A DNA stretch of 64,000 nucleotides from Pseudideonella sakaiensis (GCF_001293525.1 NZ_BBYR01000007.1:186001-250000); one strand, 5' to 3'; positions 41,708 through 52,646 are shown, counted from the first letter of the stretch. The notes: a model not told the origin generated them from the sequence alone. Numbers and translations are program-made.

Positions 41708-41736
41708 TTTACACGGGATGGCTGGCTGCGTAGACT
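41708..41736 (+). promoter_or_regulatory. Sigma-70 promoter of the CoA-ligase operon
   Basis: TTTACA (41708-41713, five of six) and TAGACT (41731-41736) are 17 bases apart. Transcription would start near 41743, about 53 bases before the ATG at 41796 and just upstream of the palindrome at 41758. Confidence 0.65.
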
Positions 41737-41757
41737 GGCCCATGCCGCCCGCATCAT

Positions 41758-41774
41758 ATTCCGAACAGCGGAAT
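41758..41774. promoter_or_regulatory. Perfect IclR-type operator ATTCCG-N5-CGGAAT
   Basis: A perfect inverted repeat with six-base arms and a five-base spacer (AACAG). It lies just downstream of the predicted transcription start of the ligase operon, where a bound repressor would act as a roadblock. The size and TTCCG-CGGAA core resemble known IclR-family sites. That it binds this regulator is inference. Confidence 0.7.
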
Positions 41775-41795
41775 GATGGCCAGGCGCCGGACCCG

Positions 41796-43520
41796 ATGAG
41801 CGCCCACGCACCTGCCCACTTCGCGCACTGGCCCCCTGGCCTGCCGCGGCACCTCGGCCTGCCGCAGACCAGCCTGTGGGCCAACCTCGCGGTGTCCGCG
41901 TGGCGCTACCCGGACAAGCCGGCGCTCGTCTACTACGACAGCCCGCTGAGCTATGCCGCGCTGCGCGACGAGGCCGAGCGCCTCGCCGGCCACCTGCAGG
42001 CGCAGGGCGTGGCGCGCGGCGACCGCGTGCTGCTCGCGCTGCAGAACAGCCCGCAGTGGGTGATCGGCTTCTACGGCATCCTGCGCGCGGATGCGATGGC
42101 CGTGCCGGTGAACCCGATGAACCGCGCCGAGGAGCTGCGCCACCTCGTGGCCGACAGCGGCGCCCGCTGCGCGATCGTCGCGCAGGACCGGCTGGACGAC
42201 TGGCTCCCGCTGCTGGCGGCCGGCCGCGCGGCGCGTCGGCGCGACGGCGAGGAGGCCCCCGGCCTGCGGCAGCTGCTGGTCGTCACCTACCGCGACCACC
42301 TGCAGCGCCCCACCGACCTCGCGCTGCCGGACGAGGTCGCCGCGGCGCCGCGCGCGCTCGACGGCGAGGGGGTGCTCGCGTGGCGCGAGGCGCTCGCCGC
42401 GGCACCGCGGCCGGCCGCGCCGCAGGCCGGCCCCGAGGACCTGTGCGTGATGCCCTACACCTCCGGCACCACCGGCGCGCCCAAGGGCTGCGTGCACACC
42501 CACCGCAGCGTGATGAGTACGCTGGTGGGCGGCACGGTGTGGTTCATGCGCACGCAGGATGCGGTCTACCTCGCGACGCTGCCCTTCTTCCACGTCACCG
42601 GGCTGTCGGGCAGCCTGAACGGGCCGATCTACCTCGGCGCGACCATCGTCATCCTCTCGCGCTGGGACCGCGACACCGCGGCGCGCTGCATCGCGCGCCA
42701 CCAGGTCACCGTGTGGCAGTCGATCTCGACGATGGTGATCGACTTCCTCGCCCACCCCGCGCTCGACCGCCTCGACCTGCGCAGCCTGCAGGGCCTGCGC
42801 GGCGGCGGCGCGGCGATGCCCGAGGCGGTGGCGGCCCAGCTCAAGGCGCGCACCGGGCTCGACTACGTCGAGGGCTACGGCCTGTCCGAGACGCTGGCCG
42901 CCACCCACATCAACCCGGTGCACCGGCCGAAGCGGCAGTGCCTCGGCATCCCGGTGTTCGACGTCGATGCCCGCATCGTCGACCCGGACACGCTGCAGGA
43001 GCGGCCCGACGGCGAGGTGGGCGAGATCGTGATCCACGCGCCGCAGGTGATGCGCGGCTACTGGAACGCACCGCAGGCCGATGCCGAGGCCTTCGTGACG
43101 ATCGACGGCCGCCGCTTCCTGCGCACCGGCGACCTCGCCCGGATCGACGCGGACGGCTACTTCTTCATGGTCGACCGCCTGAAGCGGATGATCAACGCGT
43201 CCGGCTTCAAGGTCTGGCCCGCCGAGGTGGAGGCCCTGCTGTACGGCCACCCCGGCGTGCAGGAGGCCTGCGTGATCGGCACGCGCGACCCGCACCGCGG
43301 CGAGACCGTGAAGGCGCTGGTGGTGCGCCGCGCCGGCCACGAAGGGCTCGACGAGGCGGCGCTGATCGCGTGGGCGCGCAACTGCATGGCCGCCTACAAG
43401 TGCCCGCGCCAGGTCGAGTTCGTCGCCGCGCTGCCCAAGTCCGGTACCGGCAAGGTGCAGTGGCGCGAACTGCAGGCACTCGAGTCTGCGCGCGCCGCCG
43501 CGCCTCCGCCCGATCGCTGA
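41796..43520 (+). CDS. AMP-dependent acyl-CoA ligase
   Basis: 574 residues of the ANL superfamily. The ATP/AMP loop YTSGTTGAPKG is near residue 226, YGLSETLAATH is the acyl-adenylate motif A5, and RTGDLARIDADGYFFMVDRLKRMI with the C-terminal SGTGKVQWREL (catalytic lysine) complete it. Motif style is that of medium/long-chain fatty acid or aromatic acid CoA ligases. ATG 41796 is preferred over an in-frame start at 41718, because the operator and transcription start lie between them. First gene of the IclR-controlled operon. Confidence 0.9.
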   Translation: MSAHAPAHFAHWPPGLPRHLGLPQTSLWANLAVSAWRYPDKPALVYYDSPLSYAALRDEAERLAGHLQAQGVARGDRVLLALQNSPQWVIGFYGILRADAMAVPVNPMNRAEELRHLVADSGARCAIVAQDRLDDWLPLLAAGRAARRRDGEEAPGLRQLLVVTYRDHLQRPTDLALPDEVAAAPRALDGEGVLAWREALAAAPRPAAPQAGPEDLCVMPYTSGTTGAPKGCVHTHRSVMSTLVGGTVWFMRTQDAVYLATLPFFHVTGLSGSLNGPIYLGATIVILSRWDRDTAARCIARHQVTVWQSISTMVIDFLAHPALDRLDLRSLQGLRGGGAAMPEAVAAQLKARTGLDYVEGYGLSETLAATHINPVHRPKRQCLGIPVFDVDARIVDPDTLQERPDGEVGEIVIHAPQVMRGYWNAPQADAEAFVTIDGRRFLRTGDLARIDADGYFFMVDRLKRMINASGFKVWPAEVEALLYGHPGVQEACVIGTRDPHRGETVKALVVRRAGHEGLDEAALIAWARNCMAAYKCPRQVEFVAALPKSGTGKVQWRELQALESARAAAPPPDR

Positions 43521-43587
43521 CGGCGCGGCCCGCCCGCCGCGCCTGCCCGAGTCCCCGCCCCCCGCATCGCCACGAGGAGACACCGCG

Positions 43588-44574
43588 ATGACCCTTCCCG
43601 CCTCCCTGCCGCGCCGCCGCCTGCTGGCCGGTTCCGCCTGCGGCGCTGCGCTGGCCGCTGCGCCGGCGCTGCTGCGCGCCCAGGCCTTCCCGAGCAAGCC
43701 GATCACGCTGATCGTGCCCTGGCCGGCCGGCGGCTCCACCGACCGCCACCACCGCGCGCTCGCGGAACTGGCCTCGAAGCAGCTCGGCCAGACGATCGTG
43801 ATCGAGAACAAGCCCGGCGCGGGCGGCACGCTCGGCCCGGGCACGATGGCGCTGACGGCCAAGCCCGACGGCTACACGATCTCGCAGTTCCCGATGGGCA
43901 TGCTGCGGCTGCCGCACATGCAGAAGGTGCCCTGGGATCCGATCCGCGACTTCAGCTTCATCATCGGCGTGTCCGGCTACACCTTCGGCTTCACGGTGCG
44001 CGCCGATTCGCCGTTCAAGACCTTCAACGACTACATCGAGGCGGCGCGCCGCCAGCCCGGCAAGGTCGACTACGGCTCGACCGGCATCGGCACCTCGCCG
44101 CATTTGCTGATGGAGGAACTCGCCGGCGAGGCCAAGGTGCAGCTGACCCACGTGCCCTTCAAGGGCAATGCCGACCTGCAGCAGGCGCTGCTGGGCGGCC
44201 ACGTGATGGCGCAGAGCGACGCGTCCGGCTGGGACAAGTTCGTCGATGGCGGCCAGATGCGCCTGCTGGTGACCTTCGGCGAGCGGCGCACCAAGCGCTG
44301 GCCGAACGTGCCCACCGCGAAGGACCTGGGCTTCAACGTGGTCTCCAGCTCGCCCTACGGCCTGGTCGGCCCGAAGGGCATGGACCCGGCGGTGGTGCGC
44401 ACGCTGCACGACGCCTTCAAGAAGGCGATGGACGACCCCGAGCACCAGAAGGTGCTGGACCAGCTGAACCAGGACGTCTGGTACCGCTCCGGCGAGGACT
44501 ACCGCCAGTGGGCCGTGGCGACCTATGCGAAGGACAAGGCGCTGATCGAGCGGCTGGGGCTGGCGGCGAAGTAG
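43588..44574 (+). CDS. Bug-type tripartite tricarboxylate transporter substrate-binding protein
   Basis: 328 residues. The N-terminus has a signal peptide with consecutive arginines (PRRRLLAGSACGAALAAAPALLRAQA), possibly Tat-dependent. The mature protein begins FPSKPITLIVPWPAGGSTD, the typical Bug start, and contains IENKPGAGGTLG and PFKGNADLQQALLGGHV. Bug proteins bind carboxylates in the periplasm. No TctA/TctB membrane genes are adjacent, as is common for the many orphan Bug genes in Burkholderiales. The ligand is probably the carboxylic acid handled by the surrounding operon. Confidence 0.93.
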   Translation: MTLPASLPRRRLLAGSACGAALAAAPALLRAQAFPSKPITLIVPWPAGGSTDRHHRALAELASKQLGQTIVIENKPGAGGTLGPGTMALTAKPDGYTISQFPMGMLRLPHMQKVPWDPIRDFSFIIGVSGYTFGFTVRADSPFKTFNDYIEAARRQPGKVDYGSTGIGTSPHLLMEELAGEAKVQLTHVPFKGNADLQQALLGGHVMAQSDASGWDKFVDGGQMRLLVTFGERRTKRWPNVPTAKDLGFNVVSSSPYGLVGPKGMDPAVVRTLHDAFKKAMDDPEHQKVLDQLNQDVWYRSGEDYRQWAVATYAKDKALIERLGLAAK

Positions 44575-44688
44575 GGCGGCCGCCGCGCCGCCCAGGTGAC
44601 AGCCGGGCGGCGCGCCTTCGCCGCAGAATGACGGCGGCCGGCGTCAACCGCCGGCGCGCCCGAACAGCCGCCCGAAGGAGACACCGCC

Positions 44689-45459
44689 ATGCAACCGCTG
44701 CCCGCCATCGCCCCGCTGAAGACCGTCGTCCCGCCCGAGGAGTGGCAGGTGCGCTGCGACCTGGCGGCCGCCTACCGGCTGGTGGCGCTGTTCGGCTGGG
44801 ACGACCTGGTCTTCACCCACATCTCGGCGCGCGTGCCCGGTGGCGACCACCACTTCCTGATCAACCCCTACGGCCTCTTCTTCGAGGAGATCACCGCATC
44901 CAGCCTGATCAAGGTCGACCTGGACGGCCGGCCGCTGATGGACAGCCCCTACCCGGTGAACCCGGCCGGCTTCGTGATCCACAGCGCGGTGCATGCCGCG
45001 CGCGAGCAGGCCGGCTGCGTGCTGCACACCCACACCGTGGCCGGCGTGGCGGTGTCCGCGCAGGAGGCGGGGCTGCTGCCGATCTCGCAGCAGTCGGGCT
45101 TTCCGCTCGCCAACCTGGCCTACCACGCCTACGAGGGCGTGGCGCTGCGCGACGATGAGAAGGCACGGCTGGTGGCCGACCTGGGCAGCGCGAGCCAGAT
45201 GATTCTGCGCAACCACGGGCTGCTCAGCTGTGGGCGCAACGTGGCCGAGGCCTTCCTCGCGATGTACACGCTGCAGCGTGCCTGCGAGATCCAGATCGCC
45301 GCGCAGGCCGGCGGCGGGCCGCTGACGCGCATCCCGCGCGCGATCGTCGACGACATGCCGCGCCAGGCGGTGGAGGTCAGCAAGGGCCTCGGCGGCCAGC
45401 TCGTCTGGCCGGGCCTGCTGCGCCGGCTGGCCCGCCACTTCCCGGGCTGGGACGCCTGA
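44689..45459 (+). CDS. Class II aldolase/adducin family protein
   Basis: 256 residues of the class II aldolase/adducin fold. The zinc-binding histidines are visible in VLHTHTVAGVAV (HxH) and probably LRNHGLL, and FTHISARVPG lies in the substrate region. Relatives include fuculose-phosphate aldolase-like enzymes and decarboxylases of the 3-oxo-tetronate type. No phosphosugar genes are nearby, so the substrate is open. The start codon of the next gene overlaps its stop by one base. Confidence 0.9.
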   Translation: MQPLPAIAPLKTVVPPEEWQVRCDLAAAYRLVALFGWDDLVFTHISARVPGGDHHFLINPYGLFFEEITASSLIKVDLDGRPLMDSPYPVNPAGFVIHSAVHAAREQAGCVLHTHTVAGVAVSAQEAGLLPISQQSGFPLANLAYHAYEGVALRDDEKARLVADLGSASQMILRNHGLLSCGRNVAEAFLAMYTLQRACEIQIAAQAGGGPLTRIPRAIVDDMPRQAVEVSKGLGGQLVWPGLLRRLARHFPGWDA

Positions 45460-46388
45460 TGGCGATCCTGGTGGCCAGCGCGCCGCTGCCCGCCGCGCCC
45501 TACGTCGACGCGCTGCGGCGCGCGGCGCCCGGGGTGCCCGTCTGGACCGAGGCCGATGCGCCCCCGCCCGACGCGGTCGAGGCACTGCTGGCCTGGCGGC
45601 TGCGGCCCGGTCAGGTGGCGCAGTACCCGGCGCTGCGCGTGGTCTGCTCGGTCGCCGCCGGCACCGACAAGCTGCTGGCCGTGCCCGACCTGCCGCCGGC
45701 GCTGCCCGTCACGCGGGTGGTCGACCCGGCCCAGGCCCTGCAGATGGCGCAGTTCGCGCTGGCCTGCGCGCTCGCCCACACCCGCGAGCTGGAACGCTAT
45801 GCCGCGCAGCAGGCGGCGGCGCGCTGGGAGCGTCACCCGGTGCGGCCGGCCGAGCGCTGCCGCGTCGGCCTGCTCGGCCTGGGCGCCGTCGGCCAGGCGA
45901 TGGCGCAGGCCTTCCTCGCGGTCGGCTACCCGGTCGCCGGCTGGAGCCGGCGTCCGCGCACGCTGCCGGGCGTGCGCGCCCACTGCGGGTCCGAGGGGCT
46001 GGCGGCGCTGCTGGCCGAGACCGACCTGCTGGTCGGCGCGCTGCCGCTGACGGCCGAGACCCGCGGCCTGCTCGACCGCGAGCGGCTCGGGCGCCTGCCG
46101 CGCGGCGCCTACGTGATCCACCTCGGGCGCGGCGAGCAGCTGGTCGAGGCCGACCTGCGCGCGCTGCTCGACGAGGGCCACCTCGCCGGCGCCGCGCTCG
46201 ACGTGTTCGAGCGCGAGCCGCCGCCGCCGGACGACTGGGTCTGGCGCCACCCGCGCGTGCGCGCGACGCCGCACATCGCCGCCCAGGCCTCCTTCGACAC
46301 CGTCGCGGCGCAGTGCCTCGAGGCCTGGCGGCAGGTGCGGGCCGGCGAGCGCCCGGCGCGGGCCGTCGATCGTGCGGCCGGATACTGA
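45459..46388 (+). CDS. D-2-hydroxyacid dehydrogenase, glyoxylate/hydroxypyruvate reductase type
   Basis: 309 residues resembling GhrA. The NAD(P) Rossmann motif is VGLLGLGAVGQAMA, with WSRRPR after it suggesting NADP preference. The catalytic Arg lies in VCSVAAGTDKLL-to-RVVDPAQ (residues about 65-95 region), the Glu in VFEREPPP and the His in RATPHIAAQ. It would reduce a 2-oxo acid to a D-2-hydroxy acid or the reverse. Its start overlaps the aldolase stop, so the two are tightly coupled and likely act in sequence. Confidence 0.9.
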   Translation: MAILVASAPLPAAPYVDALRRAAPGVPVWTEADAPPPDAVEALLAWRLRPGQVAQYPALRVVCSVAAGTDKLLAVPDLPPALPVTRVVDPAQALQMAQFALACALAHTRELERYAAQQAAARWERHPVRPAERCRVGLLGLGAVGQAMAQAFLAVGYPVAGWSRRPRTLPGVRAHCGSEGLAALLAETDLLVGALPLTAETRGLLDRERLGRLPRGAYVIHLGRGEQLVEADLRALLDEGHLAGAALDVFEREPPPPDDWVWRHPRVRATPHIAAQASFDTVAAQCLEAWRQVRAGERPARAVDRAAGY

Positions 46389-46419
46389 TGCCCCCCACCA
46401 CCGCCATTCCCGGACGCCC

Positions 46420-47625
46420 ATGGCCCTGCACCGATCCGCGCTGAAGCGCCTCGACACCGCCTTCCACCGCGAGGTCGAGGCCGGCCGCCTGCCCGGTGCG
46501 GTGCTGCGTGTCTGGCACCGCGGCCGCGAGGCCCACCGCGGCCTGTACGGCTGCCAGGACCCGCAGGCCGGCACGCCGATGCGCGAGGACAGCGTCTTCC
46601 GCATCTACTCGATGACCAAGCCCATGGTCTCGGTGGCGCTGATGATGCTGGTGGAGGAGGGCCGGCTGCGGCTGCGCGACCCCGTCGCGGCCCACCTGCC
46701 CGAGTTCGACGCGCCGAGCCTGGGCGTGCTGCAGCGCGATGCGCGCGGGCGCACCCGCCTGCGGCGCGAACCGCTGCCGCCGACCCACCCCGCGACGCCC
46801 ACCGTGCCGCTGGTGCACGACCTGCTGCGCCACACCGCCGGCCTGACCTACGGCGTCTTCGGCCACTCGCCGATCAAGGACGCCTACCTCGCGGCCGGCG
46901 TCGAATCGGGCCGGCTGGACAACCGCGCGTTTTCGGAGCGCCTCGCGACGCTGCCGCTGGTGGCGCCGCCGGGCACGCTGTGGGAGTACAGCCGCGCGAC
47001 CGACCTGGTCGGCGCGCTGATCGAGCGGCTGAGCGGCCAGACCCTCGGCGCCTTCCTGCAGGAGCGGCTGTTCGAACCGCTGGGCCTGCGCGACACCGCC
47101 TTTCACCTGCCGCCGTCGGCGCACGGGCGGCTGGCCCAGGCCTTCCCGACCTGCCCGTACACCGGCGCGCCGGTGCGGCTGCTGGACGTGAGCCGGCCGC
47201 CGGTCTTCGAGTCCGGCGGCGGCGGGCTGGTGTCGACTGCCGACGACTACGTCCGCTTCGCGCGGATGCTGCGCGACGGCGGCCGCTGGAAGTCGCGCCG
47301 CCTGCTGGGCCGCAAGACGCTCGAGCTGATGACGCGCGACCACCTCGGCCCGGCGCTGATCGCCGCGAGCCGCGTGCCCGGCGCGAGCACCGGCTACCTG
47401 CCCGGGCCGGGCTACGGCTTCGGGCTGGGCTTCGCGGTGCGCGTCGCCGCGGGCGAGGCCAGCGTGCCCGGCAGCGTCGGCGACTACCACTGGAGCGGGC
47501 TGGCCGGCAGCTTCTTCTGGATCGACCCGGTCGAGGACCTCGCCGTCGTCTGGATGATGCAGGCGCCGGAGCGCCGCGAGCTGCAGTGGGCGCTGCTGAA
47601 GTCCCTCGTCTACGCCGCCTTGTAG
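46420..47625 (+). CDS. Serine hydrolase of the beta-lactamase/class C esterase family
   Basis: 401 residues. The SxxK active site is S64-M-T-K67 in RIYSMTKPMVS, and the second motif is YSR (in WEYSRATDL). A GGGGL region lies further on. No signal peptide is visible, so the protein is probably cytosolic and acts as an esterase or amidase rather than an antibiotic-degrading enzyme, as with EstB-like proteins. ATG 46420 is preferred over an in-frame start 48 bases upstream that overlaps the preceding gene. It may release the acid used by the CoA ligases on either side. Confidence 0.9.
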   Translation: MALHRSALKRLDTAFHREVEAGRLPGAVLRVWHRGREAHRGLYGCQDPQAGTPMREDSVFRIYSMTKPMVSVALMMLVEEGRLRLRDPVAAHLPEFDAPSLGVLQRDARGRTRLRREPLPPTHPATPTVPLVHDLLRHTAGLTYGVFGHSPIKDAYLAAGVESGRLDNRAFSERLATLPLVAPPGTLWEYSRATDLVGALIERLSGQTLGAFLQERLFEPLGLRDTAFHLPPSAHGRLAQAFPTCPYTGAPVRLLDVSRPPVFESGGGGLVSTADDYVRFARMLRDGGRWKSRRLLGRKTLELMTRDHLGPALIAASRVPGASTGYLPGPGYGFGLGFAVRVAAGEASVPGSVGDYHWSGLAGSFFWIDPVEDLAVVWMMQAPERRELQWALLKSLVYAAL

Positions 47626-47701
47626 CGTCCCCGCTCCGCGCCTGCCCCGCCCATCCCCGCGCCCCGGCCCGCCCGCAGCGCCGCTCCTCCCGATCCGCGC
47701 C

Positions 47702-49240
<1,539 letters not shown>

Positions 49241-49274
49241 GGGCGGGCCGCCGGTGCCCGATCGGCACGCGGAC

Positions 49275-49288
49275 TTGCGCCAGATCAA
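49275..49288 (+). promoter_or_regulatory. FNR/ANR-type box upstream of the hemerythrin-like gene
   Basis: TTGCG-N4-ATCAA against the consensus TTGAT-N4-ATCAA: the right half is perfect, the left half matches three of five. It lies 69 bases before the ATG at 49357, a distance suited to activation at low oxygen. Whether an FNR-class protein binds it is inference. Confidence 0.55.
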
Positions 49289-49356
49289 GTGCCGCCCGGG
49301 CGCCCGCGGTTACGGTGACACCCCGGTCGCGCCTGGCGCGCCGCCGGCCGCAGCCG

Positions 49357-49953
49357 ATGACCTTCGACGACGATCCCGTTCCGCCCACGCTGCACGCGCA
49401 CGTGCCCGCGCTCGACGCGGTGGAGGTGCTCGACGCCTGCCACCGCTCGACCCTGGCGATGCTGAAGCAGCTGCACGCGCTCAACCTCGGCCTGCACGCC
49501 GGCGCCGAACCCGACGACGCCGGCCGCGGCCGGCTGGCCGAGATCGTGCGCTTCTTCCAGGAGACCGGCCGCCCGCACCACGAGGACGAGGAGCGCCACG
49601 TCTTCCCGCGCCTGCGGGCCACCGCCGACGCGGCCATGCAGCACATCCTCGACCGCCTGCAGGAGGACCACCGCTGGCTGGACGAGGACTGGGCCGCGCT
49701 GATGCCGCGCCTGCGCGCGCTGGCCGTCGGCGGCGCGGCGGCCGATGCCGAGGAGCGCCCGCTGCTTGCGCGCGAGATCGACGCCTTCGTGCTGCTGTCG
49801 ATCGAGCACATCGCGCTCGAGGAGAGCTGCATCTATCCCGCGCTGCGCGAGCGCCTGGTCGGGCTGGAGCGCAGGCTGGTCGGCCGGGAGATGGTGGAGC
49901 GCCACCGGGCCTACCACCGCCAGCTGCGGCGCATCGGCGGCGGCGCGGCCTGA
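49357..49953 (+). CDS. Hemerythrin HHE-domain protein
   Basis: 198 residues, mostly helical. The HHE iron ligands are spread over the helices: DACHRSTL, the HHEDEERHVFPRL segment (His and Glu), LQEDHRWLDEDW, and LSIEHIALEESCIYP. HHE proteins bind a di-iron centre and have been linked to oxygen, nitric oxide or iron-sulfur repair. No signal peptide or fused domain. The FNR-type box upstream supports a function at low oxygen or in NO stress. Confidence 0.9.
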   Translation: MTFDDDPVPPTLHAHVPALDAVEVLDACHRSTLAMLKQLHALNLGLHAGAEPDDAGRGRLAEIVRFFQETGRPHHEDEERHVFPRLRATADAAMQHILDRLQEDHRWLDEDWAALMPRLRALAVGGAAADAEERPLLAREIDAFVLLSIEHIALEESCIYPALRERLVGLERRLVGREMVERHRAYHRQLRRIGGGAA

Positions 49954-50110
49954 CGGGCGCCGGGGACGCGCGCTGGCGCGGCCCGTCGCGCGCCCGGCGC
50001 ACGGGCGCGGCGGCGCAGGCAGCGGGTGGGGCTTCCGCACCGGGGGGCACGCGGGATGGCCCATGATCGGGGCCCCGGGCGCGTCGAGGCGCCGCGAGCT
50101 GCCGAACACG

Positions 50111-52627
50111 ATGCGCGAGGACGATGCCCCCCGCTGGGCCGAGATCGACGCCTGGCTGGACCAGGCACTGGCCCAGCCCGACGCCGGGCGCCTGGCCTGG
50201 CTCGCGGCCCAGCCGATGGCGCCCGCGCTGCGCCGGGAGCTCGAGGCGCTGCTGGAAGCCGAGCAGGCGAGCCGCACCGCTTTCGAGCCGGCCGTCGCGG
50301 CGGAACCGGCCGGTCAGGCGCTCGCCGCCGGCGACCGGATCGGCGTGTGGCGCGTCGAGGCCTGGATCGGCCGGGGCGGCTCGGGCGACGTCTACCGCGT
50401 CCAGCGCGACGATGGCCACTATGCGCAGGCCGCGGCGCTCAAATGGCTGCGCCGGCCCGACGACGAGGCCGAACGCCGCCGCTTCGAGGCCGAGCGCCGC
50501 CTGCTGGCACGGCTGGAGCATCCCGCGATCGCGCGGCTGATCGACGGCGGCGCGCACGCCGGCCGGCTGTACGCGGTGATGGAGTTCGTCGACGGCGAGC
50601 CCTTCGACCGCCGGGTCGCCGGGCGGCCGCTGGCCGAGCGCCTGGCGCTGTTCGAGCAGGTGGTGGCCGCGGTGGCCCACGCCCATGCGCGGCAGATCGT
50701 GCACCGCGACCTGAAGCCCGCGAACGTGCTGGTCGACGCCGCGGGACAGGTGCGCCTGCTGGACTTCGGCATCGCGCGCGAACTCGAGCCGCCGCAGCCG
50801 CGCGCGGACGCCGGGCGCGGGCCCGACGTTGGGGCCTCCGCCCGGGACGTGCCCGGCGGCGAGGACACGGCGTCGGCCGCGGAGGCGACGCAGACCTTGC
50901 ACCTCACGCCCAGCCACTGCGCGCCCGAGCAGCTCCAGGGCGGCAGCGCGGATGCGGCCGCCGACGTCTATGCGCTCGGCGTGATGCTGCACGAGACGCT
51001 GACCGGCGAGCCGCTGTGGCGCCTCGAGGGCAGCGGGCTGCAGCGCACGCTGCAGCGCCTGACGCTGCCGCAGGAGGTGCCGCCGCCGAGCCGGCGCCTG
51101 CGCGGCGCGGCCGCACGCGCGGTGCGCGGCGACCTCGACGCCATCGTCGCGCAGTGCCTGCGGCCGCGTCCGCAGGACCGCTATGCCGGCGCCCGCGCGC
51201 TCGGCGAGGACCTGGCGCGCCACCGCGAGCGGCGGCCGGTGCAGGCGCGCGGCGATGCCCCCGGCGTGCTGCTGGCGGGCCTGCTGCGCCGCCACCGCGT
51301 GGCGGTGGGGGCCGGCGCGGCGGTGCTGGCCAGCCTGGTCGCGGCGCTGCTCGGCGTCGGCTGGCAGGCGCGCGAGGCGGCGCGCGAGCGCGACCTGGCG
51401 CGCGAGGAAGCCGCGGCCGGCCAGGCGATGCGCGACGTGATGCTGTCGATGTTCCGCACCGCGGCCGAGCAGCCGCCTGGCAGCGAACCGGGGGCCCGTG
51501 CGCTGCTGGCGCAGACCGCCGAGCGCCTGGAGCGCGCGCTCGCGCGCGATCCGGCGCAGGCGGCCGACACGCTGCTGGCGCTGGCCCAGCTGCATTTCCA
51601 GCTCAACGACTACGTCGGCGCCCGGCCCCTGTTCGAGCGCCTGCTGTCCCAGGCCGAGCGCCTGCCGGCGGCGCTGCAGGCGCAGGCGCGGATGGACCTG
51701 GCGCAGTGCCTCTGGCGCGCGGGCGAGCTGCCGCGCGCGGCCGCGCTGCTGGCGCAGGCGCAGGCGCACTGGCAGGCGCTGGGGCCGGCCGGGCGCAACC
51801 GGCTGCTCGACAGCCGGCTGGTGGAGGCGCAGATCCTGCGCGCCGACGGCCGCGGCGAGCAGGCGGTGCGGCTGCTCGCCGAGGGCCTGCCGCAGCGCAT
51901 CGCGGTCTCCGGGGAGCGGCACGTCGAGACGGCGGCCTGGCTGAACAACCTCGCGACGGCACGTTACCACGCGGGCCAGCTGGCCGAGGCCCGGGCCGAT
52001 TACGCGCGGGCCTGGGCGCTGTGGCAGGCGCTCGGCGCGCCGGCCGGCACCGACGCGCTGAACACGCTCAACAACTGGGCCGCGCTGTCGCTGCGCGAAG
52101 GGCGCAGCGACGAGGCCGAGCGCCTGTTCCGCGAGGCGCTGGCGCTGCGCCGCAGCCACCTGCCGCCCTCGGCGGCCCAGGCCGCGCTGCAGAACAACCT
52201 GGGCAAGCTGCTGCTGCGGCGCGGCGAGGCGGGCGAAGCGCTGCCGCTGCTGGAAGACGCGGTCGCGCTGGGGGAGCGCTATGCCGGCCCCGCCAGCCCG
52301 CACACCCTGGCGGCGCTGGCAGGCGTTGCCGAGGCGCAGATCGCGCTCGCGCGCCTGGCGCAGGCGCGCACCACGCTCGACGAGCTGGCGCGCCGCGTGG
52401 CGCCGCTCGGCGAGGCGCACCTGATGGCGGGCATGGCGGAACTCGCCGGCGCGCGCTGGCACGCGGCGCGCCGCGACTGGGCGCGCGCCCATGCGCAGGC
52501 CGACCGGGCGGAGGCCATCTGGCGCCGGGCCGGCGCGCCGGCGGCTCCTTACCTCGCGCAGGCCGGTGCCTTGCGCGCGGGCTGGCCGTCACGCGACGCC
52601 GCCGGCGACGCGAGCCCCGGCGGTTGA
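50111..52627 (+). CDS. Transmembrane Ser/Thr protein kinase with a TPR-like C-terminal region
   Basis: 838 residues. Kinase domain: glycine loop GRGGSG (87-92), lysine K111 in ALKW, catalytic HRDLKPAN (198-205), DFG (218-220) and APE (271-273); the loop between DFG and APE is about 50 residues, longer than usual. A single transmembrane helix lies at about 397-417. The remaining ~400 residues are Ala/Leu-rich helices with TPR character (LNNLATARYHAGQLAEARADY, LQNNLGKLLLRRGEAGEALP). The order kinase-TM-TPR is known from PknB-like kinases linked to ECF sigma factors. ATG 50111 is chosen; earlier in-frame starts overlap the hemerythrin gene. It converges with the sigma gene 101 bases away. Confidence 0.92.
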   Translation: MREDDAPRWAEIDAWLDQALAQPDAGRLAWLAAQPMAPALRRELEALLEAEQASRTAFEPAVAAEPAGQALAAGDRIGVWRVEAWIGRGGSGDVYRVQRDDGHYAQAAALKWLRRPDDEAERRRFEAERRLLARLEHPAIARLIDGGAHAGRLYAVMEFVDGEPFDRRVAGRPLAERLALFEQVVAAVAHAHARQIVHRDLKPANVLVDAAGQVRLLDFGIARELEPPQPRADAGRGPDVGASARDVPGGEDTASAAEATQTLHLTPSHCAPEQLQGGSADAAADVYALGVMLHETLTGEPLWRLEGSGLQRTLQRLTLPQEVPPPSRRLRGAAARAVRGDLDAIVAQCLRPRPQDRYAGARALGEDLARHRERRPVQARGDAPGVLLAGLLRRHRVAVGAGAAVLASLVAALLGVGWQAREAARERDLAREEAAAGQAMRDVMLSMFRTAAEQPPGSEPGARALLAQTAERLERALARDPAQAADTLLALAQLHFQLNDYVGARPLFERLLSQAERLPAALQAQARMDLAQCLWRAGELPRAAALLAQAQAHWQALGPAGRNRLLDSRLVEAQILRADGRGEQAVRLLAEGLPQRIAVSGERHVETAAWLNNLATARYHAGQLAEARADYARAWALWQALGAPAGTDALNTLNNWAALSLREGRSDEAERLFREALALRRSHLPPSAAQAALQNNLGKLLLRRGEAGEALPLLEDAVALGERYAGPASPHTLAALAGVAEAQIALARLAQARTTLDELARRVAPLGEAHLMAGMAELAGARWHAARRDWARAHAQADRAEAIWRRAGAPAAPYLAQAGALRAGWPSRDAAGDASPGG

Positions 52628-52646
52628 GCGTTGCGGGCGACGCCGG

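Noticed and set aside
46420-47625. Antibiotic-resistance beta-lactamase
   Set aside because: It has the SxxK and YSx motifs but no signal peptide, and its operon is metabolic; an esterase or amidase is more likely.
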